64,000 bases of DNA, from the NCBI RefSeq assembly GCF_002775205.1, contig NC_036447.1, positions 27,030,245 to 27,094,244 on the forward strand, given 5' to 3'. Numbering within the stretch: the stretch's first letter is position 1; every line of letters begins with the position of its first letter. Origin of the DNA: Xiphophorus maculatus. Its lineage: Eukaryota; Chordata; Actinopteri; Cyprinodontiformes; Poeciliidae. A program made the position numbers and the translations under genes. Below, piece after piece: positions 12,966 to 24,625 of the stretch. A model generated the notes under the pieces. It saw only the letters and a program-made list of their open reading frames with translations, had not been told where the DNA came from and did no database searches.

Positions 12966-14974
12966 TAAGCACAGCGCTAATTAATACTTGAGCTTATAGA
13001 CAAATATACCTACCGTATATATCCTTACACCCATATACATCTGTATATTCACATGTATAGATAAATATATACTCAGTAAAAGTTAAAAAAAAGTATCATG
13101 TAAGAGTAAAGAATTTAGTAGAAAGGCAAAGTACTGAGATGATATAATCTGATTGAATTTGTACAAAATGATGCAATAAAACTCACAAAAATAAAATCTT
13201 ATGTGCAAATCATGGCATTTAAAGCTTAAGGGAAAAAAAAGAGTAAAAATTAGTAACAGAAATACAAGTAGAAGAAATACATTTCCAAATCTAATTGTTT
13301 CACATCATAAAGCTATAGAAAAACTCTAGGACAGCTCTTCAAATGTTTTTTAAGTAATTCTGATTTAAATAAAGGACTTTTGTTTACTAGATTGTTAATT
13401 AAACATTTAGACATCAACATTGCCTTTATTTGAGTGATTAAAAGAAGAGAAGTGCCATTCAGTCAGAAATGTAGGCACCCTTAACTTATGTGAAAAATAA
13501 AGTTAATTGTACCAGTGGAAAAAGTTTCATAAAGGGTCAAATATCCAGCAAGAATTTTACAACATGCTAAGCAATGCTTACAGAATCATGCTGTCAAGAT
13601 GTGACTTTCTAATCGGCATTTAGCCATAATAGTAAATGTATACCCTATTATTGAGGTTATATGTATGCATTTCATTTTTGGTATATATGAGGTTATATAT
13701 ATGTTAAAAAGATCAAATAAACCATAAAAGCTCAAAATTTATGTGACATATATTCCTATAACGTGATTTCTACTGGAACTGTAGAAATCATTTGATATGT
13801 TTGCACGCTGCAGGCATATTAACACACACTCCCATGCTCACCCCCACACACACATTTCTTTCTCTCTTTGCTACACCATCCCATCCTAATCTCAGAGAAA
13901 CACAACACCAACAGACTGACAATCTTTCTAACCAAAATGAATCTCCTCCCAGTGTCAGCCGCATTGTACGACCAGATCCAGGAAAAGAAATATCCATTTA
14001 GATGTTGCTATGGTGAAATAAGGTCAAGACAAGGCTTAAAAGACCTAGTGTGGAACAAATCAAAGAGATAAATAGGAACGTGAATGAATGCTGACTCGAG
14101 AGTCTGCCCCCCTTCACACTGAGCCACAAAGGCAACGCTGAGCCTTGTCTGATAGGACATGTGAGCGATGCACCTTGGTTGCTAAATTTGCCTCATGTGC
14201 TTCTGTTGAAGGTAGATAGAAAATAATTTAAAGCAGTTCCAGAACATTTTTTTCACAGTTTTCATTTGTTTATAATGGGGAAAAAAAGGTGGCGTGAAAC
14301 GTTAATAGAATTACCTTTGTGTCTCCCCGTGAGCCTTTGGGCGGCGTTCTACTGGCCTGTCTGGTCCCGATTCATCACAAATATTAAAAATAGTACAGTA
14401 ATAAACATGCGGCAACACTGTTTTATTGCTTCAAAGCAAAACCACTGTGCATAAAGCTGTGCAAGATTATTAGGTATTACACTAATATTCCCCTCTGTGA
14501 TGTCTCACCTATTTTTAACGTTTCGAATCCTCTGTCACAAATTTTACAAACAGGATTTCGCAGCCATTAGGAGCGCAGCCCTCACTTTTCAAGTTTACAT
14601 ATCCAATTTCCAGCCTTTGTTTGACTGCAAGGTGATTAAAGGAAACATTTTGAAAATGAATGCTGGCTGTTTTGAGTGACTGGGACAGCAATTATTGGTG
14701 AATACATTACCATCTTTCTGTGAAAACGTCAGCAGCATGCTCAAATTATATGTAAGTGGCGCTCTTCTCGCTTCTATTTGAGGCTACATTTGTCTGGGAA
14801 AAAAAGTGTTGTTGAATAGATGCGGTTTTAGTAAGAAATAACATATAGATAATATTGGTAGCATGTTTGGAGGAAAGCATGAGGACAATGGTGTCTCTTT
14901 CTAGGTGGTGCTTGGATAATTATGTCAAGCAATGAGGAATGAATTATCAGCTTTACGAATTGGACCCAAAGTTT

Positions 14975-15165
14975 TTATACCCTTGTAATTTCACAAGTCA
15001 AAGCCCAGGATTGAAAATGTATATCCTATAAACCAATAATACAGTGCCAAGCTTCTGTATTTTCCATTTGGATTGCATGTGATAAATCAACACAAAGTGG
15101 TGTAAGTGGAAATGGAATAAGACATGGTCTCCAAAATTGTTCCAAAAAATATGACATGCCCCTTT
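14975..15165. mobile_element. Tc1-like transposon end fragment
   Basis: The stretch includes tgataaatcaacacaaagtg followed by an aagtggaaatggaa-like run. This is the typical subterminal sequence of fish Tc1-like elements (compare tgccactttgtgtaggtctg in the opposite orientation near 24560). No transposase remains. 15180-15540 directly after may be another degraded DNA transposon ending near GAATCGATGCAACCCTAC, but I could not establish its boundaries. Confidence 0.45.
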
Positions 15166-15540
15166 TACTTAATTAAAACTAACAGGTCTGTCAAGTAGAG
15201 CAGAGATCAGCTCTGATCTATAGACAAACACTTTAAAAGAATTTTTTTTATTGCTGTGTTTTGGGGATACACAGATCGATCAGCTCCAATTTACATAAAT
15301 TTGGGTGATCGACGGTCAGCCAAAACTTACAAAGTGATACCATTCACTGACCGACAGGCAGACCTGCCCACCGGGTTAACAGCTGTCAGCACCACTGTTG
15401 AAACTTAGTTATTGTTTTGGTATATTTATCAAAATAAATGTGTATCTTCCAAAATCACAATTGGCAGCGGTGGCTTTATAAAGATCATTGATCATCAGCT
15501 AGAAAACTGGAATCGATGCAACCCTACTTTCTTTTAATAA

Positions 15541-17499
15541 CAGCGATCACCCTGTAGAACAATTGATCGCTGGCAATCAATGTAATGATCATTAATACAA
15601 GGTAATAATATATTTAACAGCTACATCTTGGATGTCTACATTTTCACAGAAGATTTACAAGGAAAATTGAAAATGTTCTTTATTCGTCTTTTATGTACAC
15701 TATTTGTATCTCTTCATTTCTGTATCTTTTTTATCTGCTTTTCTCCATCTTCCAAACTTTACCTACTGCGTCTCTTTGTCTCTCATACATGCCTGGTCGT
15801 GCACCTCTTAATTTCTGTAACTCGTCACAGATTGCACGTCTCCTTTCAATCAAAATTAATAATTTGGAAGATGTTTTTGCAGAGCAGGTTCACCTCTACC
15901 GGCATTGATGAGATCTGTCTATGAGGCATCATTTTCAGAGAATATCGCATCAACAAATGAGTCAAGTAAAAAAGCTTGTGACAGCAAACATCATGTTTTA
16001 AAGTCCAGACCTAAATTGAACACAGTTTGTGTTTTTTGTCATTGATGCTCTTCGTCCAATCTGACTGAGCTTGAGCTACTTCGCAAGTAGAAATCTTTTT
16101 CCTCATGTGTAAACCTGGTTGAAACGCACCTTAAAAGCTGAAAATGTTGCAAAATAAAAATATTGAGCCTGGGGGTTGAATATAAATATATGGCCTTTTT
16201 TTGTTAGATTTTAATACTTAAGAAAAAATAAGCCTATTCTTTTCCTAACATCAAAATATGCATTATTTCTCACAGGTTGTTAACATGAACTCTGCAATAA
16301 GTATTAATATTTTTTGCAGCTACACATCACCTTTTGTTACAGCAGTTTTACTGCATTAACAACTTGTTTTACTGCATGACCAAGCTGCATGTCTTTCATA
16401 TAAAACCTACATTTGAAATGAGTTTCTTGACAACCGAGGTCGCACTGAATACAGGAGTGCTTATTTGACCTGAGCCAGTGGTTCTGCTGTGGGACACTTA
16501 TACAGGAAATGTTCATTTCCATCACAGTGAGAAATATTTAACCAAATCTATTCTTCTCATTGCTCATTTAATCCCCAGTTATGATTTTTATATGGATATT
16601 TTAATGATCTTCTCTTGGATAGGAATGTCTTTCTGGCAGCTGAATGGTTCGAACTCTGAACTTTTCTGAATCAACATTCCAGCTCAGAGAGAATGAACTG
16701 TTTTATCAAAAATAATACTGTTCGGAGCTCTGCTTTGTTTGCCACAGATGGGAGTCTACGGAAATCAGACATCAAAGCTGCAACTGATCTTGAACAAGAC
16801 TGTTTCCTGACTAGGAAAAAAAAACCTCAAAAATTACGAATGAGTGATGAATTTATTATTTTTTATTTTTTTTGCAGTATATCAATTCTGTTTCTGGGAA
16901 GCCTCTTTCCATGAACAATAATGCAAATCGATGCCGCTTCCTGACTGCCCATTTTATTGATGTTTGCATAATTCCTCATAATCTTTAAGACACAGACTGA
17001 CTCCACACTCAACATCACACAAATGCTTGTCAGATATGTATTTATTCTGAGAAATTAATTTATGCATCGTGACTAATTATGTCCTAAGTATAAGTAAAAT
17101 ACCACTAGGATGCCAATGCATTGATAATGAAGGGACATTTTTGCTAATGGCACATTTCATTCAATTGGGGGGGGAAATGACAGCGTCTGGTGATTTATGA
17201 ATCATAAAGCCTGGTTCAATTAGTGCTGCTTTTGTTAATTTGATTAGTCCCAACATTTGACGCTCTGGCTTATTGTTAGCAGGTATTCTCTGAGAGACGG
17301 AAACAGGTCTGAAAAATATGGGTTGCATGGATACGCTTTACATAACAATGGACCTGCACTGCATGAAATCCACCTCTCAGATTGTAACCTGCAGTTCAAA
17401 AACATTTCAGATGATTATCAGTTTGGTCTTTAAAGACCAACATTTTTTAAATATGTTTCTAGGAGCTCTAAACATATTGAGACTGATTTATTTTTTTTT
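15541..17499. other. No gene recognised; conserved-element-like stretch at 16920-17280
   Basis: Only short open frames. From 16920 to 17280 the sequence is of mixed composition with a high density of homeodomain/POU-like words: ATGCAAATCGAT, TTGCATAATTCC, TTAATTTATGC and TTCAATTAGTGC. It lacks repeat character. I infer a possible regulatory element, unsupported by alignment. Confidence 0.35.
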
Positions 17500-18362
17500 A
17501 CATAGTGCAATAAATCAGGCTCAGTGGGATCTGCACAGGGCTTTGACTGGGCCATTCTAACATGAAGCTTTGGTCTAGCTCTGGCTGTAAACAGAGTTTC
17601 TTTCCTGCAGGAGGATGGATCTCCATCTAAGCCTGCGATACGCAACTAATCAATTATTTGCATAATAAATTACAATTAAGTTGACAATTTCCATTTTAAT
17701 GACTAATATTTTTGAAAGCCAATTTTTTTTTACAGAAACTCCATAATCTGTTTTATTTGTGGTTTTTATTTGGGGTATTTAACATGTCTTCCAGTTCCAG
17801 TGTGAAATATTCTGCACAAAATTAAAGTTTATTAGTCTTTGAGAGGACAAACTTGCATTATTATGCCATTATCAATATCGCAATAATTTCTGGAACAATT
17901 TATAATCCAGTAAAGTTAATTAACAAGTCTCCATCCTAGTCTGGAGTGTCTAACAGATTTCCTCCAGGATCGGCTTGTTTTTATCTTTTAATGCATTGGC
18001 TCATCAAGCCTTGCCTAATTCCTGTTTCCTGCTATAGGAAGGCCTACCCACAGCATAATGCTACCACAACTATGCTGCAGGGATGGCAGGCTAATTTTTT
18101 GTTGTTGTTTTTTTTATGCACATATTAGGTCAAAAAGTGCATTTTTGCTTTATTTCCTACAGGGTCTTTTTTTGTCTAATGGTGAACCTCTTGTCAATCT
18201 TCCTTAGATTTGGGGAGCGCATGACAAAAAAATTGCGACTTTCTGGGAAGTTCTGGTAAAATACAGCTGAAATGTGAAGCCGTACCGTGACAAAATGCTC
18301 TAGCATCGCAGAGTGAAGAAACAAGCTCAATGGCTATGAATACTTTTGCCAGGTGCTGTAAA
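17500..18362 (-). mobile_element. Degenerate Tc1-like transposon
   Basis: Landmarks of a fish Tc1-like element are seen in antisense orientation: ctttgactgggccattctaa (17543-17562), tttcctccaggatcgg (17960), cacagcataatgctaccac (18050) and the terminal tgaatacttttgcc near 18340. The transposase would be on the minus strand but is broken throughout. About 290 bases (17636-17925) match nothing in such an element and begin and end with GATACG/TATCGC-like words, so they look like a nested insertion. Confidence 0.65.
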
Positions 18363-19472
18363 TAGAACCACTATTTACATAACTAGCATTATGCTGTACT
18401 TAAGTCTCATTATCAGAGAAAGTGAGTTCCGTTTGGCAGAGCAAACAGTGAGAAGTGGGGTCATGTTTCTCAAACACACCGACTTTTACGAGCAACTGTA
18501 AGGATTGTTGCGTTCACAGAAAATGCAGTACCAAAAGATTACGCAATCACTGCAGTTCATGTCTACTCCACAGCTAAAAAAAAAAGGTTTACCATGCGAG
18601 GCGGATTTTTTTAGCCACAAGAAGACAAAGCAAGCGAGTTCGAAGACGTTACATCCAAGAACGAAAAAGCACGTAGGCTACGAAAGAGACAACATCAGCT
18701 AACAGGGTATCAGTCAGTCCTTATCAGTCTTATTCCCCAGGCGAGTCTACCGCGTTTGTTGCAATCCCTTTACTGGATTTGCAGTGTTTGGATCCAGTTT
18801 CATTACAGCCATGCAGCCGCCTTCACATTTTTCATTACAAAGACTGACGGCGGCTCATAGATCTGCCACAATCTGATCAATACTCCCACTAGATCTTCAT
18901 GCTGATCTCGCGGTGGAAACGGTAAACACTGTCACCGAAGGGTGGTTCGTTGTTCAAAAGCTGGAGGAAAAAAAAACAAACAGTAGAACTCTCAATATAT
19001 ATTTGATATGTTTTACCACAGCACATGAGAGAAAAGAATGCATAAACTGTTCAATTCTACAACTGCAACAATTATTTTGGCCTTCCCACACAATGTTCTG
19101 CACACATGCATCTATACAAATTTGTGCCAAATCGACTAGATGAAAAAAAAATGGGTAAAAAGCTTTAAAAGCTACTAAGTGGACATTGAGCAATTAAATA
19201 AAAAGCTTCTGTATCTACCCACAGCTGTGGCTGACGACAGTCAAAGAGGCTGGGAGAAAAAAGGGTCACCAAAGATTATTTGTTTTCCGTTTCATTCCAG
19301 CTTCATTTAACAGTTTAAAAATCAAAGTGAGAGCCAAAGTTTCTCTCCCCTCTTACTTTTTGCTCCTAACCTCTTTTATTTATCTCCTTTTCTTCTTTAT
19401 TTTGAACCTGGCTGACGCGTCCTCTCAGACCACACCTGATGTCCCATTAGTCTCCTTAATTTGTCACCAGAA
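18363..19472. other. No gene recognised
   Basis: AT-rich sequence with no exon-like frames or motifs that I recognise. Confidence 0.4.
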
Positions 19473-20484
19473 TAGGGCAGAAACGATTCCTGGAATGATT
19501 CGAGTTCCACGATTATTAAAATTCCTCGAGGAAAATTTACCTGCCTCAAAACTTTGTTAATTTATGATTTATTATTTGGCGCACCGTGTTCCGGCCGGAA
19601 CATTATTTGCGTTACGCGGAGCTCTGACTTCCGCCTCTGAGTTGTTGACGAAAGCTAAGTGTTAGCAGCATAACGTCTGATCTCCAAGTTCGGCCTGTGG
19701 GGATTTTATTGATTGATGATCATGCCCAGGTCTTCATCGTTTTTGGGGGACCAATAATCATCCTTAAATTGACTGGCATGATGCCTGGAGTACGGCAGTC
19801 TTTCTTCTCCGGGAGCTGCTGTTGAAAGCGAATGGTGGGAAGAACGCTGCGGGATTATTTATACAGGTGAGCAGATAGACTGAACATGGCGGGCAGCTGA
19901 GTAGTTGATGCTTACAGTGTAAGTATAGCTTTACGAACGAACCGCACAATAAATTTCATATATTCTGGTCTCAACAAACAGATGGTGGAAAGCATCGTGG
20001 CAGTACATGGATGGTAGATGAGTTTTTTAGTGTGACGGACAAAGGTGCCGTAAATATCCCATATTGCCCCCGTATTCTTATGTTCGTCCCCTGCCTGGTC
20101 TACTGGTCGTCTTTCCCCCCTGGACTTACGTTCGCCACCACCACCAAGACCCCCCACTCCAGATGAATGTCTATGCTCCACCAGTATAGACATTTTTATA
20201 AGCGTATTTGTGAGCCTGCCTCTTTATTATTAAATTGAATATAATTTCAGATTTTTGTATAACTTTTCTTCAGGTTAACTTAGAAAGTGAGCTATTATAG
20301 TTACAGGTTAGTTTTCTAAACTACAAAAAAGTAACTGGTAGAGAAGTTCAAAAATTAAAAATTGGACTGATATTGATATCTGATAGCAACACTGGTGTGA
20401 TGCCAGATTTACCAATATTTTATATTATTTTTTTTAATCCGATAGATTACTCGATTACTAAAATATTTGTTTACAACAGCCCTA
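19473..20484. mobile_element. hAT-type DNA transposon, non-autonomous
   Basis: The left end TAGGGCAGAAACGATTCC and the right end, read in reverse as TAGGGCTGTTG, are imperfect inverted termini. The element is flanked by 8-bp direct repeats CACCAGAA (19465-19472) and CACCAGAG (20485-20492), matching 7 of 8. The 8-bp duplication and the TAGGGC-type ends fit the hAT superfamily. No transposase is visible in the 1012 bp. A purine-rich internal part (19780-20200) includes short open frames that I do not consider genes. Confidence 0.8.
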
Positions 20485-20954
20485 CACCAGAGTGCAGGAG
20501 AAGGTGACCAGAGAAGAGAGTTTGGAGTGAGAAATTTATGATCCATTCTCTGCAAATCACCGTGGATACGCAGCTGAACTGGTGACATTTCATCTGTGAT
20601 TTCCTACCCGTTTAGAAAAAATACCTGAAGACCACACAGAGTGAGAAATGATCTACTAAGTCAATTGAGGAATCAAATGACTGAAAGTGAAAGTGGTCCC
20701 AAGACTGGTCTGCTCCTCTTCCGTTATCCTGTTTTTCTATCTAATCTACTTTTTTTGTAGGTTAACTCATTTTTTCATCTCACAAACCCATCTTCTCTCA
20801 CTTCCCTTTGACACTCTGTTCCCACTTGCCTCCTCTGGGTTTAATCAAATCGACCTCCCTCTTTCTAACTCATCACAATATCTGTCAGTTTCACTTTTTA
20901 GGAAGCATTCTCACCAGCTCTGCTTTAATCTGCTTTAATACAACTCCAGTCTGT

Positions 20955-21085
20955 CTGCCTAGAAAATCCAGTTTGTTTGCGGTGGTGTGAATGCGCAATT
21001 GAACTCTGGTCCGCCTACAAACCTTGGTCTCGGTTTGGTTGAAGGGAACTCTTGTGCGGTCCGAATGCACATGTGAATGCAGACT
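20955..21085. repeat. Fragment of a dispersed fish repeat
   Basis: The stretch around gtttgcggtggtgtgaatgc, with ccttggtctcggtttggttg nearby, resembles a common teleost MITE family with quasi-palindromic accaaac/gtttggt words. No ends were defined, so the family assignment is tentative. Confidence 0.35.
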
Positions 21086-21317
21086 ACAGCGCAGAGCATT
21101 TTGGCCATAACACGATGTGTATACGAGAAATGTATCCTGAGATTATGAAAGGCTGTGTATGATTTAACATTACTAATATGCAAATATTAGAGAAATAGAA
21201 GCTCTAATGAAGGGTTAGCTTGCTATGTTGCCCTTTAATGTCTCTAAAGGCATCATGTTGTGGCCTTTTAAGATAATTGAACAGTCATGAACGTCTGAGT
21301 GACTACCCAGTGATATA

Positions 21318-22195
21318 CACTCACTGTCCCCTTAGTCAGGCTCACCTTGATCACCTTTCACCTTCAGATCTGCTTTCATAGTTCCTTCCATAGATTTAAA
21401 AAAATGTCTGAAATTTTCCTCTGGCATTCTGGTCCACTATTGGGATGAGAGCATCACGTAGTTACCGAAACTTGTCAGATGCACATCTGTGATGTTCCAC
21501 CACCTTCCATAATGCGCTCTATTATATTGTATTGACATCTGGTGATTGTTGAAAGGCAATAAACTGAATGTCATATTCCATAAACAAATTTGAGAAGGTT
21601 TAAAGTCTCGGACACGGTCCATTATATTGCTCATACTGGCCATCAGAAGATGTGACTATGAAAGGATGGACATGAGCAGCAACACTACTCAGGTAGGCTG
21701 TGACTCGTTTTGTACCAAGTGGCCCAATGCGTGTACAAAAAAATTCCCCCACACAAAATACATTATCCTTACAGACATTAATGTTGTTTACGCCAAATTT
21801 TGACCATCTGAATGTTACAGCAGAAATTGAGACCCATCAGCTCTGGCAACCATTTTTCAATCTGTTACTCTCACACTTCTGATAACCTGACTAAACTGCA
21901 GCCTCAGTTTCCAAAAACCAGTCCCCTCTGGCATGTAACAACACTGCGTTTTACTCCACACAACTGCTGCTCACTGGATATTTCAAACTATTTCCCGTAC
22001 ACTGCAAGAGACATCTAGAAGTTTCTGAAATCTGTCTGACATTGAGCCTTCAATGCCATTTTCTCCCCCCCTCATTCTGATGCTTGGTTTAAACTTCAGC
22101 GATTCTTCCACACATCTAGAACCTAAACGAGTTGCAGCCATGAGACAGGATAACTCACTGCTTTAACAGGTGTTTCTAATGAAGTGGTTGTTGAG
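21318..22195 (-). mobile_element. Dead Tc1/mariner-superfamily transposon
   Basis: Both ends carry related inverted termini: cactgtccccttagtcag at about 21320, and on the other strand near 22190 CCACTTCATTAGAAACACCT. The minus strand between them reads as a heavily mutated transposase: the stretch GTCTCAATTTCTGCTGTAAC near 21830, then CAAAATTTGGCG, recalls the catalytic-domain region of fish mariner-like transposases. Many stops and frameshifts make it non-functional. Confidence 0.65.
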
Positions 22196-22529
22196 AATAT
22201 ATTTTTACTGCCTGGTTAAGCGAAGAAGGGATTGAAGACGGAATTACTCTTGATAGCAGAAACAAGACTCTCAATATCTCACAACCAGTTTAATAAAGAA
22301 AAAAAAATCACGCCACTTGTTGATAAATGAAAAAAAAAAAAAAGAAAATATAGAGGCGCATGAAAATAAAAACTCTGACATGCTCGATAAACCAACGTGA
22401 AAGGCAAAGCTAGCGCCTGTGATTTATTGTTTTACATACGTTGTGGAATAAAACGTGATTATAGAACACGAAACAATACAATACAGGCAAAACTGTCATT
22501 TAAAAGAAAAAAAAAACATAGATACCTTT

Positions 22530-22715
22530 CTCCATGTAGTCGTTTTGTTCACCGTTTCCGTGAGGTCAGAGTTGGACCGACAATAAATAAAGTGAACGAG
22601 CAAACAGCCGCGTTCCTCTGCGAGCTGCGTCCGTCCGCGCGCAGCTGAGGGATGCTAGGAGACCCCCACCTTCCTCTTCCTCCTCTTCCTCCTCCACCTC
22701 TCCATGCCGCTCACC
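22530..22715 (-). promoter_or_regulatory. GC-rich promoter- or first-exon-like patch
   Basis: In otherwise AT-rich DNA, 22540-22715 is GC-rich with several CpGs (for example gtccgtccgcgcgcagctga). Read on the minus strand it is followed by GT-containing donor-like sites (AAAG/GTATCT near 22525; ACG/GTGAAC near 22550). This could be a transcription start with a non-coding exon, possibly the distal first exon of sstr3 12.7 kb downstream. It could equally be an unrelated CpG patch. No coding sequence is claimed. Confidence 0.3.
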
Positions 22716-22732
22716 TTCCCCATCAGCCCTCA

Positions 22733-22752
22733 CACACACACACACACACACA

Positions 22753-22795
<43 letters not shown>

Positions 22796-22802
22796 ACACC
22801 CA

Positions 22803-22868
<66 letters not shown>
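22733..22868. repeat. (CA)n microsatellite, about 135 bp
   Basis: A long CA tract with a few CCCACA interruptions. It creates open frames of His-Thr or Cys-Val repeats on both strands, which are not genes. Confidence 0.95.
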
Positions 22869-22871
<3 letters not shown>

Positions 22872-23254
22872 AGAGCTCGTAAGGGACTTCCATTATATCA
22901 GCCATCGCAAAAAAACAAAAACAAAAAAACGATTCAGATGGGAACCGCTGAGATTTTACGCCACCTAATTGAAATAAACTCGTTTTTTTTTCTCCACACA
23001 AAAACGGAACCTCAACTGATTTTTTTTTTTTCTTTCCTCTTTGTTTGTATCGCAGCTGGAAGAAGTCAAGAAAATGCAAGGGGGAGGAAAAAAAAATGAA
23101 ACAAAAAGCAAATGAAAAGTAGTCGAAACGCACGGGTGCGAAACAACAGTGTTATACTGGACAGTAATGTATTACATCTACTTGCAATAAATACATGCTA
23201 TAAAAATACCTATTGGGTTTTTGTATCCCCCAAAATACAGTGAACAGCACATTT

Positions 23255-24625
23255 AGAAGGCTTTGGAAAAGTATTCAAACTCACTGAAGTTTGATTTTAA
23301 ATTTTGTGACCATTGCAGATCCTACTTGGAGTAGGAGGAAAGTAATACATGTGTTGCAAGTAAAAAAAAAAGGCAAATAAACAAAAAGTAATGTGTATTT
23401 CAGCCTTCTGTCCATGCTAAGTTTTCCCACCTTTCACTGCAGTTGAAGCTGTTTGTGTTTTGGAAAATCAATCGCCTTTGTACACTAGAGATTGAAATTG
23501 TCACCCATTTTTAAAAAATAGCTCAAATGGAGGTGGATTAAATAGAACAACAATATTCCTGCGGCTCTGAGATATTCTTTGATTTAACCAAGGGCTGCGC
23601 GATACGGACTTTATCGTGAAAGTTTCATCACGATAATTTGAGGTACTATTTCAATAACAATAAAAGTTATGATAAAGCTATTTATCACTTCGTAAAAATA
23701 ACAATCCTGACAATTTTAGGTTTGTTTTAAACATCATTTATTAGAATTCATCATGACAACAATAAATCAAAATATTATGAGATCATTTATTGCGATAAAT
23801 GATAAACGATGCGATAAATGCCCTAAACCATTCCATTGTTGCTCAGGCTTTTGTTATCCTGCTAGACCAACCTGGAGTGTTTTGCTGTTCCAGTCGTAGC
23901 TCCATCTGTCCTGTTATCAACTCTGGACATTTCTCTGTCTACGGTAAGAAGAAGCATTCCCCAGCCCAGACAGTGGTGGATCTGCCACCATGTTTTTATA
24001 ATGGGGGGCAGCTGTGTGTCCAGGGTTATGTGCTGTGTTAGTTTCTCAGCACACAGTGTTACACAGTGTTTTGCTGGTTGTACGTTTAATTTCAGATCTG
24101 ACCAGAATCCATTTTGTCTACCAGTTTGCTTTGGCATGACCTGAAGCAAAGTGCAAACAGGACTTCTTTTGGGTTCGTGTGAAAGCCAATTTGTGCTTTT
24201 CCTGTTGACAGACTCTGGACCTCTCTTTGCACAGCTTGTCAGCTCGCCTTCTCCATTTTGGTAGGTTTGCAACTGTGCTGTACTGCGTCAATTGCCAGCG
24301 CTCAGTCGGCTGCTCAGCGTTTGGGATGTTGCTGTATAACCTCATCGTTTTCTAAACCTCAACCTCATCCGTGGCCGGTCTAGGCTGTTTCTTTGGTCTT
24401 CGTGTTCGCCCACTGCTGTTCTCTAACAAACCTGAAAAGTTTGAAAAGAAAATCTGGATTTATACAGAGATTAAATTGCAAACAGACTAATCTTATCAGA
24501 ATTTCATTGGAAAGCTCTTTGGAAAACCCTGTCTGATTTTGCTTCCACTTCGAATTCATGTGCCACTTTGTGTAGGTCTGTTTTTGTAAAAATCCAAATA
24601 AACAACATGTGGTTCAAGATTTAGT
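23255..24625 (-). mobile_element. Degenerate Tc1-like transposon, full span
   Basis: The left end has tttggaaaagtattcaaact and tttaaattttgtgacc. The right end has tgtgccactttgtgtaggtc. These are the typical outer and subterminal words of fish Tc1-like elements. In between, antisense to transposase, are aagcattccccagcccagac, gtgcaaacaggacttctttt, ggtaggtttgcaactgtgc and ttctctaacaaacct in the expected order. Stops and indels throughout make it inactive. A separate MITE sits inside it at 23591-23824. Confidence 0.75.
23591..23824. mobile_element. hAT-like MITE nested in the Tc1-like element
   Basis: Begins AGGGCTGCGCGATA and ends TGCGATAAATGCCCT, giving short inverted AGGGC(A/T) ends. The interior contains further inverted words around ATCGTGA/TCACGAT and GCGATAAA. 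The Tc1 host sequence is interrupted in its conserved aaaccattccattgt word, and AACCA is present on both sides, consistent with a target duplication. The exact duplication length is uncertain. Confidence 0.6.

Larger units (their letters stand above)
9827..14974. other. No gene recognised (possible sstr3 5' intron)
   Basis: AT-rich DNA without convincing exons. It contains the hairpin at 10754-10789 and the dispersed repeat at 12849-12965. The segment 14480-14690 is more balanced in composition and holds several homeodomain-like ATTA motifs, so it may be a conserved non-coding element. If the sstr3 promoter lies far upstream, this would be intronic. Confidence 0.4.

Noticed and set aside
22566-23133. 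Frames of His-Thr and Cys-Val repeats
   Set aside because: Products of the CA/GT microsatellite on both strands.
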